From assembly GCA_018882485.1 (NCBI GenBank), contig VERU01000157.1, positions 1 through 6,405 on the forward strand: a DNA stretch of 6,405 bases, read 5' to 3'. This DNA is from Rhodoferax sp. (GTDB lineage: Bacteria; Pseudomonadota; Gammaproteobacteria; Burkholderiales; Burkholderiaceae_C). Every line of letters starts with the position of its first letter. Positions within the stretch are counted from its first letter, which is position 1. The position numbers were made by a program, and so were the translations under genes. The notes beneath the pieces were generated by a model. That model was given only the letters and a program-made list of their open reading frames with translations, had not been told where the DNA came from and did no database searches. This document shows positions 1 through 5,719 of the stretch, piece after piece.

Positions 1-437
1 GCCCGCAGTTTCATGCTGATCACGTCGCTGCCGGCACCCGGCTCGCTCATGGCCAGCGCCCCGACATGCTCACCCGAGATCAGCTTGGGCAGGTATTTCT
101 GCTTCTGGGCCTCGCTGCCGTTGCGCTGGATCTGATTGACGCACAGGTTGCTGTGCGCGCCGTAGCTCAGGGCCACGCTGGCACTGGCGCGGGAGATCTC
201 CTCCATGGCGACCATGTGGGCGAGATAGCCCATGTTGGCACCGCCGTAGGCCTCCGGCGCGGTGATGCCCAGCACCCCCAGATCGCCGAGCTTGCGCCAC
301 AGGTCCATGGGAAACTGGTCGTCCCGGTCGATGCGGGCGGCCCGCGGGGCGATCTCCTGTTCGGCAAAGGCCCGCACCGCGTCGCGCAGCGCCTGCACAT
401 CCTCACCGAGCTGAAAATCGAGTCCTGGCATGCTCAT
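1..437 (-). CDS. ivd: Isovaleryl-CoA dehydrogenase, N-terminal part (cut by window edge)
   Basis: FAD-dependent acyl-CoA dehydrogenase that oxidises isovaleryl-CoA to 3-methylcrotonyl-CoA in leucine degradation, passing electrons to ETF. Only the first 145 residues of a protein usually near 390 are present; the frame has no stop before the left edge. Visible are the N-terminal helical domain (about 8-115), the EAYGG turn at 62-66, [12 protein letters not shown] at 92-103, which is characteristic of the isovaleryl-CoA branch, and the FAD-domain motif [10 protein letters not shown] at 129-138. The catalytic glutamate lies outside the window. The start at 437 is chosen because AGGAG sits 6 bases upstream; a second ATG at 431 is less well placed. 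It is the third gene of a cluster with a LiuR-like regulator and a thioesterase, so it could also be called liuA. The family call is secure; the isovaleryl specificity rests on the motif and the context. Confidence 0.93.
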   Translation of the reverse strand, partial: MSMPGLDFQLGEDVQALRDAVRAFAEQEIAPRAARIDRDDQFPMDLWRKLGDLGVLGITAPEAYGGANMGYLAHMVAMEEISRASASVALSYGAHSNLCVNQIQRNGSEAQKQKYLPKLISGEHVGALAMSEPGAGSDVISMKLR

Positions 438-443
438 GGCGAT

Positions 444-448
444 CTCCT
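444..448 (-). promoter_or_regulatory. Ribosome binding site of ivd
   Basis: On the minus strand the bases read AGGAG followed by ATCGCC and then ATG at 437. The near-consensus Shine-Dalgarno with a 6-base spacer decides the dehydrogenase start. It lies in the 31-base gap after the thioesterase stop. Confidence 0.8.
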
Positions 449-468
449 GAAAATGAAAGGGGCGGGTC

Positions 469-900
469 TCAATAGGTCCGGGCCACCGGCGCGAGCGTCT
501 GCTGCATCACGGCGCACACACTCTCCTGCCCGTCCGGCGCCCGGTGCAGCACCTCGGCCGAGGTCACGATGATGCGCCGGCCCGCGCGCAGCACGCGGCC
601 GGTGGCACGCAGCTCGCCATCGCGAAACGCCGCCAGAAAATTGATCTTGTATTCCACCGTGGTGACTTCCATGCCCTCGGGCGCCACCGTGAGCGAGGCG
701 TATCCTCCCGCGATGTCGGCCAGCGCCCCCGTGGCCCCGCCATGGAAACCGCCCTGCTGCTGGGTCACCCGCTCGGAGTACGGCAGGGCCACCTCGCACA
801 GCCCGGCTTCGACCCGGACGATGCGCGCGCCCAGATGCTGCATCAGGCCCTGGCGCGCAAAACTACGGTGCACCCGCTGCTCGATGGATTCAGCGGTCAT
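469..900 (-). CDS. PaaI-family hotdog-fold acyl-CoA thioesterase
   Basis: A 143-residue single hotdog-domain protein of the PaaI/YdiI type, the usual length for this family, cytoplasmic and typically a homotetramer that hydrolyses acyl-CoA thioesters. The diagnostic central-helix motif is [17 protein letters not shown] at about 50-66, with H53-G54 and D62 in the positions of the family's active-site elements. The start at 900 is supported by GGAGG 6 bases upstream. The frame is open upstream of 900, but that extension would duplicate the MerR coding region. The start overlaps the end of the MerR gene by 11 bases, which suggests translational coupling. Lying between the regulator and isovaleryl-CoA dehydrogenase, it probably acts on branched-chain or related acyl-CoA intermediates. 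That substrate is inference; PaaI-type enzymes also act on phenylacetyl-type thioesters. Confidence 0.85.
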   Translation of the reverse strand: MTAESIEQRVHRSFARQGLMQHLGARIVRVEAGLCEVALPYSERVTQQQGGFHGGATGALADIAGGYASLTVAPEGMEVTTVEYKINFLAAFRDGELRATGRVLRAGRRIIVTSAEVLHRAPDGQESVCAVMQQTLAPVARTY

Positions 901-1306
901 GCGAGACCTCCGCATCGGTCGCCTGGCTGCGGGCCAGCAGCGCCCGCGCCTCGCGCTGGTGGGCCTTGATTTCCTCCAGATTGGCCTGCAGGTCAGCCAT
1001 CTGGCTCTCCAGTTGCTGCCGGTGGCGGGCCAGCACCTCCAGAAACTTCTCCAGCTGCAGCCCGGTGTCGCGCGGGCTTTCATACAGATCGATGATGTCG
1101 CGCGCCTCGGTCAGGCTCAGCCCCAGTCGCTTGGCCCGCAGCGTCAGCTTGAGCCGGGTGCGGTCCCGTCCGCTGTAGACCCGGTTGCGACCGCCGGGCC
1201 CGGAGCGCTCGGGCTGCAACAGCCCCATGTCCTCGTAAAACCGCATGGCCCGGTTCGTCAGGTCGAACTCCCGGGCCAGATCGCTGATGGTGTAGGTGGT
1301 CGCCAT
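890..1306 (-). CDS. liuR: MerR-family regulator, LiuR-like
   Basis: A 138-residue MerR-family transcription factor. The winged helix-turn-helix spans about 5-75: TISDLAREFDLTNRAMRFYE, then GLLQPERSGPGGRNRVYS and the RLKLTLRAKRLGLSLTEARDII stretch. A long amphipathic helix rich in Q, E, L and A (about 85-130) forms the dimerisation coiled coil. The C-terminus has no cysteine cluster, which argues against a metal sensor. LiuR proteins repress leucine/isovalerate degradation genes in proteobacteria, and the ivd downstream fits. The ATG at 1306 is chosen because conserved MerR sequence begins immediately after it; earlier in-frame starts at 1402 and 1366 would translate the presumed operator or leader. 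The ribosome site is weak (GGA about 10 bases upstream). The overlap with the thioesterase indicates one transcript, probably autoregulated through the palindrome at 1373-1391. The family is certain; the LiuR assignment is inferred from context. Confidence 0.87.
   Translation of the reverse strand: MATTYTISDLAREFDLTNRAMRFYEDMGLLQPERSGPGGRNRVYSGRDRTRLKLTLRAKRLGLSLTEARDIIDLYESPRDTGLQLEKFLEVLARHRQQLESQMADLQANLEEIKAHQREARALLARSQATDAEVSHDR
907..911 (-). promoter_or_regulatory. Ribosome binding site of the thioesterase gene
   Basis: The minus strand reads GGAGG, then TCTCGC, then ATG at 900. This strong site lies inside the last codons of the MerR gene and fixes the thioesterase start within an upstream-open frame. 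Confidence 0.8.
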
Positions 1307-1330
1307 GGGCAGTGAGTTCCGGATGTGACT

Positions 1331-1349
1331 CGCTGCCGAAGGGGCAGCG
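1331..1349 (-). promoter_or_regulatory. Small hairpin in the liuR leader
   Basis: CGCTGCC at 1331-1337 is perfectly repeated in inverted orientation as GGCAGCG at 1343-1349 around a 5-base loop. In the predicted liuR mRNA it lies about 25 bases before the start codon, between the proposed promoter and liuR. No U-run follows, so it is not an intrinsic terminator. It could affect mRNA stability or initiation; the function is unknown. Confidence 0.4.
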
Positions 1350-1351
1350 CC

Positions 1352-1357
1352 TACAAT
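1352..1357 (+). promoter_or_regulatory. Candidate -10 element for the hydrolase-exporter unit
   Basis: TACAAT matches the -10 consensus at five of six positions on the plus strand. There is no convincing -35 at 16-18 bases upstream, and a promoter here would place the operator about 10-28 bases into the transcript, where a repressor could act as a roadblock. This is a weak assignment based on one box. Confidence 0.25.
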
Positions 1358-1364
1358 GGAGATC

Positions 1365-1391
1365 ATTATGTGACGTTTACGTAAACGTAAA
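1365..1391 (-). promoter_or_regulatory. Putative promoter of the liuR operon
   Basis: On the minus strand a -35-like TTTACG (1391-1386) and a -10-like CATAAT (1370-1365) are separated by 15 bases, with transcription expected to start near 1358. The -35 and spacer coincide with the palindromic operator, so a bound regulator would cover the promoter. The spacing is short of the ideal 17, so the exact boxes are uncertain. Confidence 0.4.
1373..1391. promoter_or_regulatory. Palindromic operator, probable LiuR site
   Basis: Two overlapping dyads occupy the only AT-rich stretch of the divergent intergenic region. Bases 1373-1388 are a perfect 16-base palindrome, ACGTTTACGTAAACGT. Bases 1376-1391, TTTACGTAAACGTAAA, form a 7-2-7 inverted repeat. 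The second resembles, as I remember it, the LiuR consensus described by comparative genomics in proteobacteria; I could not check this. The site is 67 bases upstream of the liuR start and 24 bases upstream of the TTG of the divergent hydrolase gene, so it could control both directions. Confidence 0.7.
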
Positions 1392-1406
1392 TTATGTCGC
1401 AATTCC

Positions 1407-1410
1407 GGAG
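1407..1410 (+). promoter_or_regulatory. Ribosome binding site supporting a TTG start
   Basis: GGAG lies 5 bases before the TTG at 1416. The frame has a stop at 1371-1373 and no in-frame ATG or GTG between that stop and 1416, so this site and TTG are the best explanation for initiation of the hydrolase gene. Confidence 0.6.
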
Positions 1411-1415
1411 CCCGC

Positions 1416-2516
1416 TTGAAAGAACCCGAACCCCTGCTGCATTACCCCCTGGGTGAGCGGCTGCCCCCGCCGGGCGGCGCGATGGATGTGGCACCCGGCG
1501 TGAAATGGCTGCGCATGCCCCTGCCCTTCGAGCTGGACCACATCAACCTGTGGCTGCTGCGCGACCGGTCGGATACGCCCCAAGGCCCCCAGGAAGGCTG
1601 GACGGTGGTCGACTGCGGCATCCACGCCGACAGCACCATCGGTTTCTGGGAAAAAATCTTTGTCGAGGAACTCGAAGGCTTGCCGGTGTTGCGGGTGATC
1701 GTGACGCACATGCACCCGGACCACGTCGGACTGGCCGACTGGCTGTGCCGGCGCTGGCAGGCCCGGCTGTGGATGAGCGCGACCGACTACAACATGACTC
1801 GGCTCGGCACGCTGGGGGCTGCCGGCTTCGGCGGGGGCGGGGCCGGCGCATTCTTTGCGTCGCACGGGCTGAACGACCCGGCGGTGACGGCATGCATGCA
1901 GGAGCGCATCCGCGACTTTCCCAATCTGGTGCCGGCGGTCCCCACCCAGTATGTGCGACTGCTCGACGGCGATCGCCTGACCGTGGGCGAACACCGCTGG
2001 CACTGCATCGCCGGGCACGGCCATTCCCCCGAGCACATGGCACTGCACAGCCCGGGCCTGGGCCTGCTGATCAGCGGCGACATGGTGCTGCCGCGCATTT
2101 CCACCAATGTGTCGGTGTACGACCAGGAGCCGGAAGCCAATGCCCTGCAGCTGTTCCTGGATTCGATCGACCGGTTGCGCGCCCTGCCCGCCGATACCCT
2201 GACGCTGCCCAGCCACGGCAAGCCTTTTCTCGGCCTGCATGCCCGCATCCACCAGCTGCACCGGCACCATCAGCAGCGGCTGGACCACCTGCTGCAGACC
2301 TGTGCCGAGCAGGCCCGCTGTGCGGCGGATGTGATGCCGGCGCTGTTCCAGCGCACCCTGGACGCGCAGCAGACCACCTTTGCGCTGGGTGAAGCGGTGG
2401 CGCACCTCAACCTGCTCTGGCATGCCGGCCGGCTGGCGCGACGCCGTGACGCCGATGGGGTGCTGCGGTTTGCCCCGCCCTGCGATGGCGATCAGCCGTC
2501 CGTCCTTGCGGCCTGA
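1416..2516 (+). CDS. Metallo-beta-lactamase-fold hydrolase (LACTB2/glyoxalase II-like)
   Basis: A 366-residue MBL-fold enzyme without a signal peptide, so cytoplasmic. The metal ligands are all visible: THMHPDHVG with H98, H100, D102 and H103; GHGHSPEH with H203; SGDMV with D222; and PSHGKP with H267. The full set implies a binuclear zinc-type active hydrolase. After about residue 280, an H-, Q- and L-rich helical stretch and the EAVAHLNLLWHAGRL segment resemble the small C-terminal winged-helix domain of LACTB2-like proteins. It begins with TTG, because no upstream ATG is in frame and GGAG precedes it. Conserved-looking sequence (LHYPLGERLPPPG) starts at residue 8, before the first internal ATG. 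It is divergent from liuR across the operator, so a role in hydrolysing a thioester or ester linked to branched-chain catabolism is plausible. The substrate is not deducible from sequence alone. Confidence 0.88.
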   Translation: MKEPEPLLHYPLGERLPPPGGAMDVAPGVKWLRMPLPFELDHINLWLLRDRSDTPQGPQEGWTVVDCGIHADSTIGFWEKIFVEELEGLPVLRVIVTHMHPDHVGLADWLCRRWQARLWMSATDYNMTRLGTLGAAGFGGGGAGAFFASHGLNDPAVTACMQERIRDFPNLVPAVPTQYVRLLDGDRLTVGEHRWHCIAGHGHSPEHMALHSPGLGLLISGDMVLPRISTNVSVYDQEPEANALQLFLDSIDRLRALPADTLTLPSHGKPFLGLHARIHQLHRHHQQRLDHLLQTCAEQARCAADVMPALFQRTLDAQQTTFALGEAVAHLNLLWHAGRLARRRDADGVLRFAPPCDGDQPSVLAA

Positions 2517-3489
2517 CCCGGTCGCCCGGCGGGCCTCGAACGGATCGCGCCTGCGCCGGCGGGCCCATGCCAGCCTGCGCTGGCGCACCCGGCACCTGAG
2601 CCCGACGGCCCGGGGCCTGCTGTGGGCGGTGCTGACCGGCGTGCTGTTCTGCCTGCTCAACGCCGTGTCGCGGCTGCTCGCGCAACACCTGCACCCCTAC
2701 CAGGCGCAGTTCCTGCGTTATGCACTGGCGCTGCTGGTGCAGCTGCCCTGGGTCTGGGCCCTGGGCCTGGCGGCCTACCGGCCGCAGCACATCGGTGGGC
2801 AGTTCATGCGCGGCGCCCTGCACACGGCCGGGCTGTTCATGTGGTACGCCGCACTGCCCCATCTGGCGCTGGCCGATACCACCGCCATCGGGTTCACCAC
2901 GCCGCTGTTCATCATGCTGGGCGCCTACCTCTTCCTGCGAGAGCCCATGGTGTGGGAACGCTGGCTGGCCACGCTGGTGGGCTTCGCGGGCGTGATGCTG
3001 GTGGTGGGCCCACGGCTGTCGCTGGACGCAGGCAGTGGCAGCTTCTACCACCTGCTGATGCTGGCCTCGGCCCCGCTGTTTGCCGCGTCCTTCCTGCTGA
3101 CCAAGGCGCTGACGCGCCAGGAATCGGCGGGAACCATCCTGCTCTGGCAAGCGATCAGCATCTCGCTGTTCAGCCTGCCGCTGGCCGTGTGGCACTGGCA
3201 GGCACCCACCTGGCTGGAATGGGCCGGTTTCCTGCTGTGCGGCGCCATCGGCTCGCTGAGCCATTACTGCATGACGCGGTCCCTGATGGCGGCCGACATC
3301 TCGGCCACGCAGTCGGCCAAGTTCCTCGAATTGATCTGGTCCGCCCTGCTCGGGATGCTGATCTTCTCCGAGCTCCCCACGGCCCATACCCTGGCCGGAG
3401 GGCTGCTGATCAGCGCGGCCACCCTGTGGGTGGCTCGCCGTGAATCCCGGCGTCCGGTCAGGACCAGCGAGGAAGCGCCTCGTCCTTGA
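2485..3489 (+). CDS. DMT-superfamily EamA-type transporter
   Basis: An inner-membrane protein of 334 residues with two tandem EamA repeats (about 44-175 and 186-316), giving roughly ten hydrophobic helices, the standard drug/metabolite transporter plan. Each repeat ends in the usual pattern: PLFIMLGAYLFLREP at 140-154 followed by a glycine-rich helix, and KFLELIWSALLGMLIFSE later. Such proteins export or import small metabolites, and no substrate can be named. The proposed ATG at 2485 overlaps the hydrolase gene by 32 bases and lacks a recognisable ribosome site. It gives a 38-residue arginine-rich cytoplasmic tail before the first helix, unusual for the family, so initiation may lie downstream at a non-ATG codon or depend on translational coupling. 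The 3' end overlaps the metallopeptidase gene on the other strand by 32 bases. The family call is firm; the start is uncertain. Confidence 0.87.
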   Translation: MAISRPSLRPDPVARRASNGSRLRRRAHASLRWRTRHLSPTARGLLWAVLTGVLFCLLNAVSRLLAQHLHPYQAQFLRYALALLVQLPWVWALGLAAYRPQHIGGQFMRGALHTAGLFMWYAALPHLALADTTAIGFTTPLFIMLGAYLFLREPMVWERWLATLVGFAGVMLVVGPRLSLDAGSGSFYHLLMLASAPLFAASFLLTKALTRQESAGTILLWQAISISLFSLPLAVWHWQAPTWLEWAGFLLCGAIGSLSHYCMTRSLMAADISATQSAKFLELIWSALLGMLIFSELPTAHTLAGGLLISAATLWVARRESRRPVRTSEEAPRP

Positions 3490-4357
3490 GCTGCCCGCGC
3501 AGGCTGGCGTAATCCGGCACCACGGAACGCACGGTCTCCCAGAATCGCGGGCTGTGGTCCATCACCCGCAGGTGGCTGAGTTCGTGCACCACCACGTAGT
3601 CGATCACCGACAGCCGAAAGTGCACCAGCCGCCAGTTCAGGCGGATCGCGCCATCGGCACGGGCACTCCCCCAGCGGGTGCCGGCACTGCTGAGCGACAG
3701 CCGGCGCCACTGCACACCGAGCAGGGGCGCGTAATGGTTGAGCCGCTGATCGAACAGGGTACGGGCGGCCCCCATCAGCCAGGCCTGGGCCGCGTCACGG
3801 ATCTGGGCCGGCCCGGCGTCGCGGGGCAATGCAAGGTACAGGCAGGCACCGGCCGCTGTGTCCCGCAAGGCCGCGCCGCCCGTTCCGAAGGCGTGGGCCG
3901 GGTCCAGCACCAGCCGCAGCGGCTGCCCGAGATAGGGCAGCTCCGCGCCGTCGCGCCAGTCGATCTGCCGGGCCTGCATCCGGCCCGACCGGTCCCGCGC
4001 ATCGGCCAGCTTGCGCAGGATCCAGCCCGATTTGTCCTGCAGAGCGGCCTCGAGCTGGCGCGAGGACACCCACGTGGGGACACTCACGGTCAGGCCATCG
4101 GCACCCACCGAGAACCCGATGGTGCGACGCCGCCCGCGACGCAGCCGGTAGGCCACCAGCGCCTCGCCCAGCCGGGCCTCGCGGCTGGCCTGCGGGTGGC
4201 GGAACTCCAGGCCCGAGGCCTGTGGCGACGGCGCCGGCTCGGTCCGATCCGATTGGTCGGTTGCTACTTTATCCGTAGCAAAGTTTTCAATAACCACGGG
4301 ACTTGGAGCCGGATTTTGCCCAAAAAGATCCAGGGTGAACCGGAGCAGGGGGCGCAT
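3458..4357 (-). CDS. YgjP-like (DUF45) zinc metallopeptidase
   Basis: A 299-residue SprT/YgjP-type protein, often annotated as an M48-like metallopeptidase. The zinc site is HELSH at 258-262 (H258, E259, H262) with the third ligand H268 in MDHSPRFW. The usual family landmarks precede it: RRTIGFSVGADGLTVSVP (about 76-93), the TRWGSARADGAIRLNWRLV segment (about 228-246) and VIDYVVVHE. It is cytoplasmic, with no signal peptide. The physiological substrate of this family is poorly known, so no specific function is claimed. Residues about 11-33 are a linker encoded by an AT-rich patch unlike the rest of the gene, and the N-terminal 50 residues are low in recognisable conservation. The ATG at 4357 has no good ribosome site. 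It lies 31 bases after plsC, so it is probably the distal gene of the glyS-gmhB-plsC operon. The tail overlaps the exporter gene convergently. Confidence 0.88.
   Translation of the reverse strand: MRPLLRFTLDLFGQNPAPSPVVIENFATDKVATDQSDRTEPAPSPQASGLEFRHPQASREARLGEALVAYRLRRGRRRTIGFSVGADGLTVSVPTWVSSRQLEAALQDKSGWILRKLADARDRSGRMQARQIDWRDGAELPYLGQPLRLVLDPAHAFGTGGAALRDTAAGACLYLALPRDAGPAQIRDAAQAWLMGAARTLFDQRLNHYAPLLGVQWRRLSLSSAGTRWGSARADGAIRLNWRLVHFRLSVIDYVVVHELSHLRVMDHSPRFWETVRSVVPDYASLRGQLKDEALPRWS
4261..4326. repeat. AT-rich patch with inverted repeat inside the metallopeptidase gene
   Basis: Bases 4261-4320 are about 45% GC, and 4261-4290 about 33%, in surroundings that are visibly far richer in GC. 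TTGCTAC at 4261-4267 pairs perfectly with GTAGCAA at 4275-4281 around a 7-base loop. A run ending in ...GGAGCCGGATTTTG then CCCAAAAA follows. The layout, a TAGC-type hairpin followed by a GC tract and an A-run, resembles from memory short dispersed repeats common in Comamonadaceae genomes. Here it stays in frame, encoding residues about 11-33 of the protein. The repeat identity needs a genome-wide search; the hairpin itself is directly seen. Confidence 0.45.
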
Positions 4358-4388
4358 CGTTCGGGACGGGGTTGGCGCGGCCGGGGCC

Positions 4389-5132
4389 TCAGGGGTAGGC
4401 CGGTGCGTCGATGCGGCGCATTTCGGCCTCGATCCAGGCCTGCGCCTCGCGCATCAGTTCCTTGGGATCGCGGCCGGTGCTGTCCATCCGCGGCCCGATC
4501 ACGATATCGACCACACCCGGGTACTTGATGAAACCGCGTCGCGGCCAGCAGCGTCCCGAGGCCACCGCAATCGGGATCACCAGCGCGCCGCAATCCACCG
4601 CCAGGCGGGCACCGGCCGATTGGTAGGTGCCCTGCTCGCCCCGGGGCATGCGGGTGCCTTCCGGGAAGATGATGACCCACACCCCACGGGCCAGCAAGGC
4701 CCGACCCTGGTCGGTCACCGCCCGCAGGGCCTGGGCGCGCGACGCCCGGTCGATATGGACCATGTCGAGCCGCGCCATCGACCAGCCGAAGAACGGGATG
4801 CGCAGCAGCTCGCGCTTGAAGACGAAGGCCAGCGGATGCGGCATCAGCGTGGGCAGCAGCAGGGTCTCCAGGGTGGACTGGTGCTTGACCAGCAGCACCG
4901 CCGGGCTGAGCCGGCCATCCGGCAGGTTTTCCATGCCCTGCACGCGGGTGGAGATGCCCAGGATCACCCGGGTGCCCCAGATGACCACGCGCATCCAGGC
5001 CACCGCAAACCACCACAGCCGCGGGCCACGAACCACCAGCGACAGCAACAGCAGCGCAGTCCCCCAGGGGATGACGGTGAGCAGCATCCAGCCCATGTGC
5101 AGCACCGAGCGCAGCCAGTTCATGCCAGCCAT
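4389..5132 (-). CDS. plsC: 1-acyl-sn-glycerol-3-phosphate acyltransferase (PlsC)
   Basis: Acylates lysophosphatidic acid to phosphatidic acid in phospholipid synthesis at the inner membrane. The protein has 247 residues, typical of PlsC, with hydrophobic N-terminal segments at about 10-34 and 40-60. The acyltransferase blocks are in order: KHQSTLET (83-90) with catalytic H84, FKRELLRIPFFGW (105-117), the FPEGTR glycerophosphate-binding motif (156-161), and a VIPIAV segment near 186-191. The acidic residue of the HX4D dyad is glutamate (E89) rather than aspartate, a form I recall in many betaproteobacterial homologues. Two ATGs compete: 5132 and 5123 (M4). The second has GGCGGA at better spacing, so the true start may be 3 residues shorter. 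It lies 11 bases after gmhB, evidently in one operon. Specificity for acyl-ACP or acyl-CoA cannot be read from the sequence. Confidence 0.92.
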   Translation of the reverse strand: MAGMNWLRSVLHMGWMLLTVIPWGTALLLLSLVVRGPRLWWFAVAWMRVVIWGTRVILGISTRVQGMENLPDGRLSPAVLLVKHQSTLETLLLPTLMPHPLAFVFKRELLRIPFFGWSMARLDMVHIDRASRAQALRAVTDQGRALLARGVWVIIFPEGTRMPRGEQGTYQSAGARLAVDCGALVIPIAVASGRCWPRRGFIKYPGVVDIVIGPRMDSTGRDPKELMREAQAWIEAEMRRIDAPAYP

Positions 5133-5143
5133 CCGCCGGGCAT

Positions 5144-5701
5144 TCAGCCCGCCACGCCCCGTGCGATCAGGTGATCGGCGAAGGCCGACAGGTCCTGGTG
5201 GGCCCGGGTGCCCGGCGGGCAGTCGGGGACCAGCGCACGCCCCGCAAACCGCACACCTTTGCCGGTGAGCACGAGGTGGGGCTGGCAGCCGACGGCCACA
5301 CCCGCCTGCAGGTCACGCGGCGAATCGCCCACCGTCGGCACGCCGCGCAGGTCGACCCCGTAGCGTTCGCCGATCTGTTCGAACAGACCCGGAGCCGGCT
5401 TGCGGCAGCGACAGGCCTCGTTGGGGCCATGGGGGCAGTAGAACACCGCGTCGATGCGACCCCCGCAGGCAGCCAGCAGCCGGTGCATCTTGGCGTGCAT
5501 GGCATTGAGCGCCGAGACATCGAACAGGCCGCGGCCCAGGCCCGACTGGTTGGATGCCACCACCACATGCCAGCCGGCGTGGCACAGGCGGGCCCCCGCC
5601 TCCAGCGCTCCGGGCAGGGGAACCCACTCGTCGGCCGACTTGATGTACTCGGCGCTGTCGTGGTTGATCGTGCCGTCCCGGTCCAGTATCACCAGCTTCA
5701 T
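5144..5701 (-). CDS. gmhB: D-glycero-beta-D-manno-heptose 1,7-bisphosphate 7-phosphatase
   Basis: HAD-superfamily phosphatase that removes the 7-phosphate of heptose 1,7-bisphosphate on the way to ADP-heptose for the lipopolysaccharide inner core, in the cytoplasm. The 185-residue length matches GmhB. Motif I is DRDGT at 7-11, with D7 the nucleophile and D9 the general acid. Motif II is in SNQSGLGRG at 50-58. The GmhB-specific zinc loop CPHGPNEACRC has ligands C89, H91, C97 and C99. R100-K101-P102 follows with the motif III lysine, and GDSPRD at 125-130 is motif IV. All catalytic elements are intact. The ATG at 5701 opens directly into conserved sequence (MKLVILDRDGT); the ribosome site is weak. 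It follows glyS by 70 bases and precedes plsC by 11, an arrangement that links tRNA charging with envelope biosynthesis genes only by co-transcription. Confidence 0.95.
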   Translation of the reverse strand: MKLVILDRDGTINHDSAEYIKSADEWVPLPGALEAGARLCHAGWHVVVASNQSGLGRGLFDVSALNAMHAKMHRLLAACGGRIDAVFYCPHGPNEACRCRKPAPGLFEQIGERYGVDLRGVPTVGDSPRDLQAGVAVGCQPHLVLTGKGVRFAGRALVPDCPPGTRAHQDLSAFADHLIARGVAG

Positions 5702-5719
5702 GACGGGCGTCTGCTCGAT

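Noticed and set aside
569..1315. Plus-strand open frame of 248 codons over the thioesterase and liuR genes.
   Set aside because: The opposite strand carries two genes with clear family motifs and ribosome sites; this frame has none.
1307..1402. N-terminal extension of liuR to an upstream start at 1402 or 1366.
   Set aside because: Translation from 1402 would make the operator coding, and the added residues do not resemble MerR proteins, whose conserved region starts right after the ATG at 1306.
1392..2660. A 422-codon open frame on the minus strand opposite the MBL hydrolase gene.
   Set aside because: Its product has no recognisable domain and is rich in H, Q, R, G and A, as expected for an antisense frame in high-GC DNA. 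The plus-strand gene has all metal-binding motifs in order.
2407..3387. A long minus-strand open frame opposite the EamA transporter gene.
   Set aside because: The composition is Q/G/R/H-rich without hydrophobic segments or motifs, while the plus strand encodes a clear ten-helix transporter.
3440..4528. A long plus-strand open frame spanning the metallopeptidase gene and part of plsC.
   Set aside because: It crosses two well-supported opposite-strand genes and has no domain signature; it is a by-product of codon bias.
4335..5174. Plus-strand open frame of 279 codons over plsC.
   Set aside because: H/R/Q/P-rich antisense translation with no recognisable motifs, opposite an intact PlsC.
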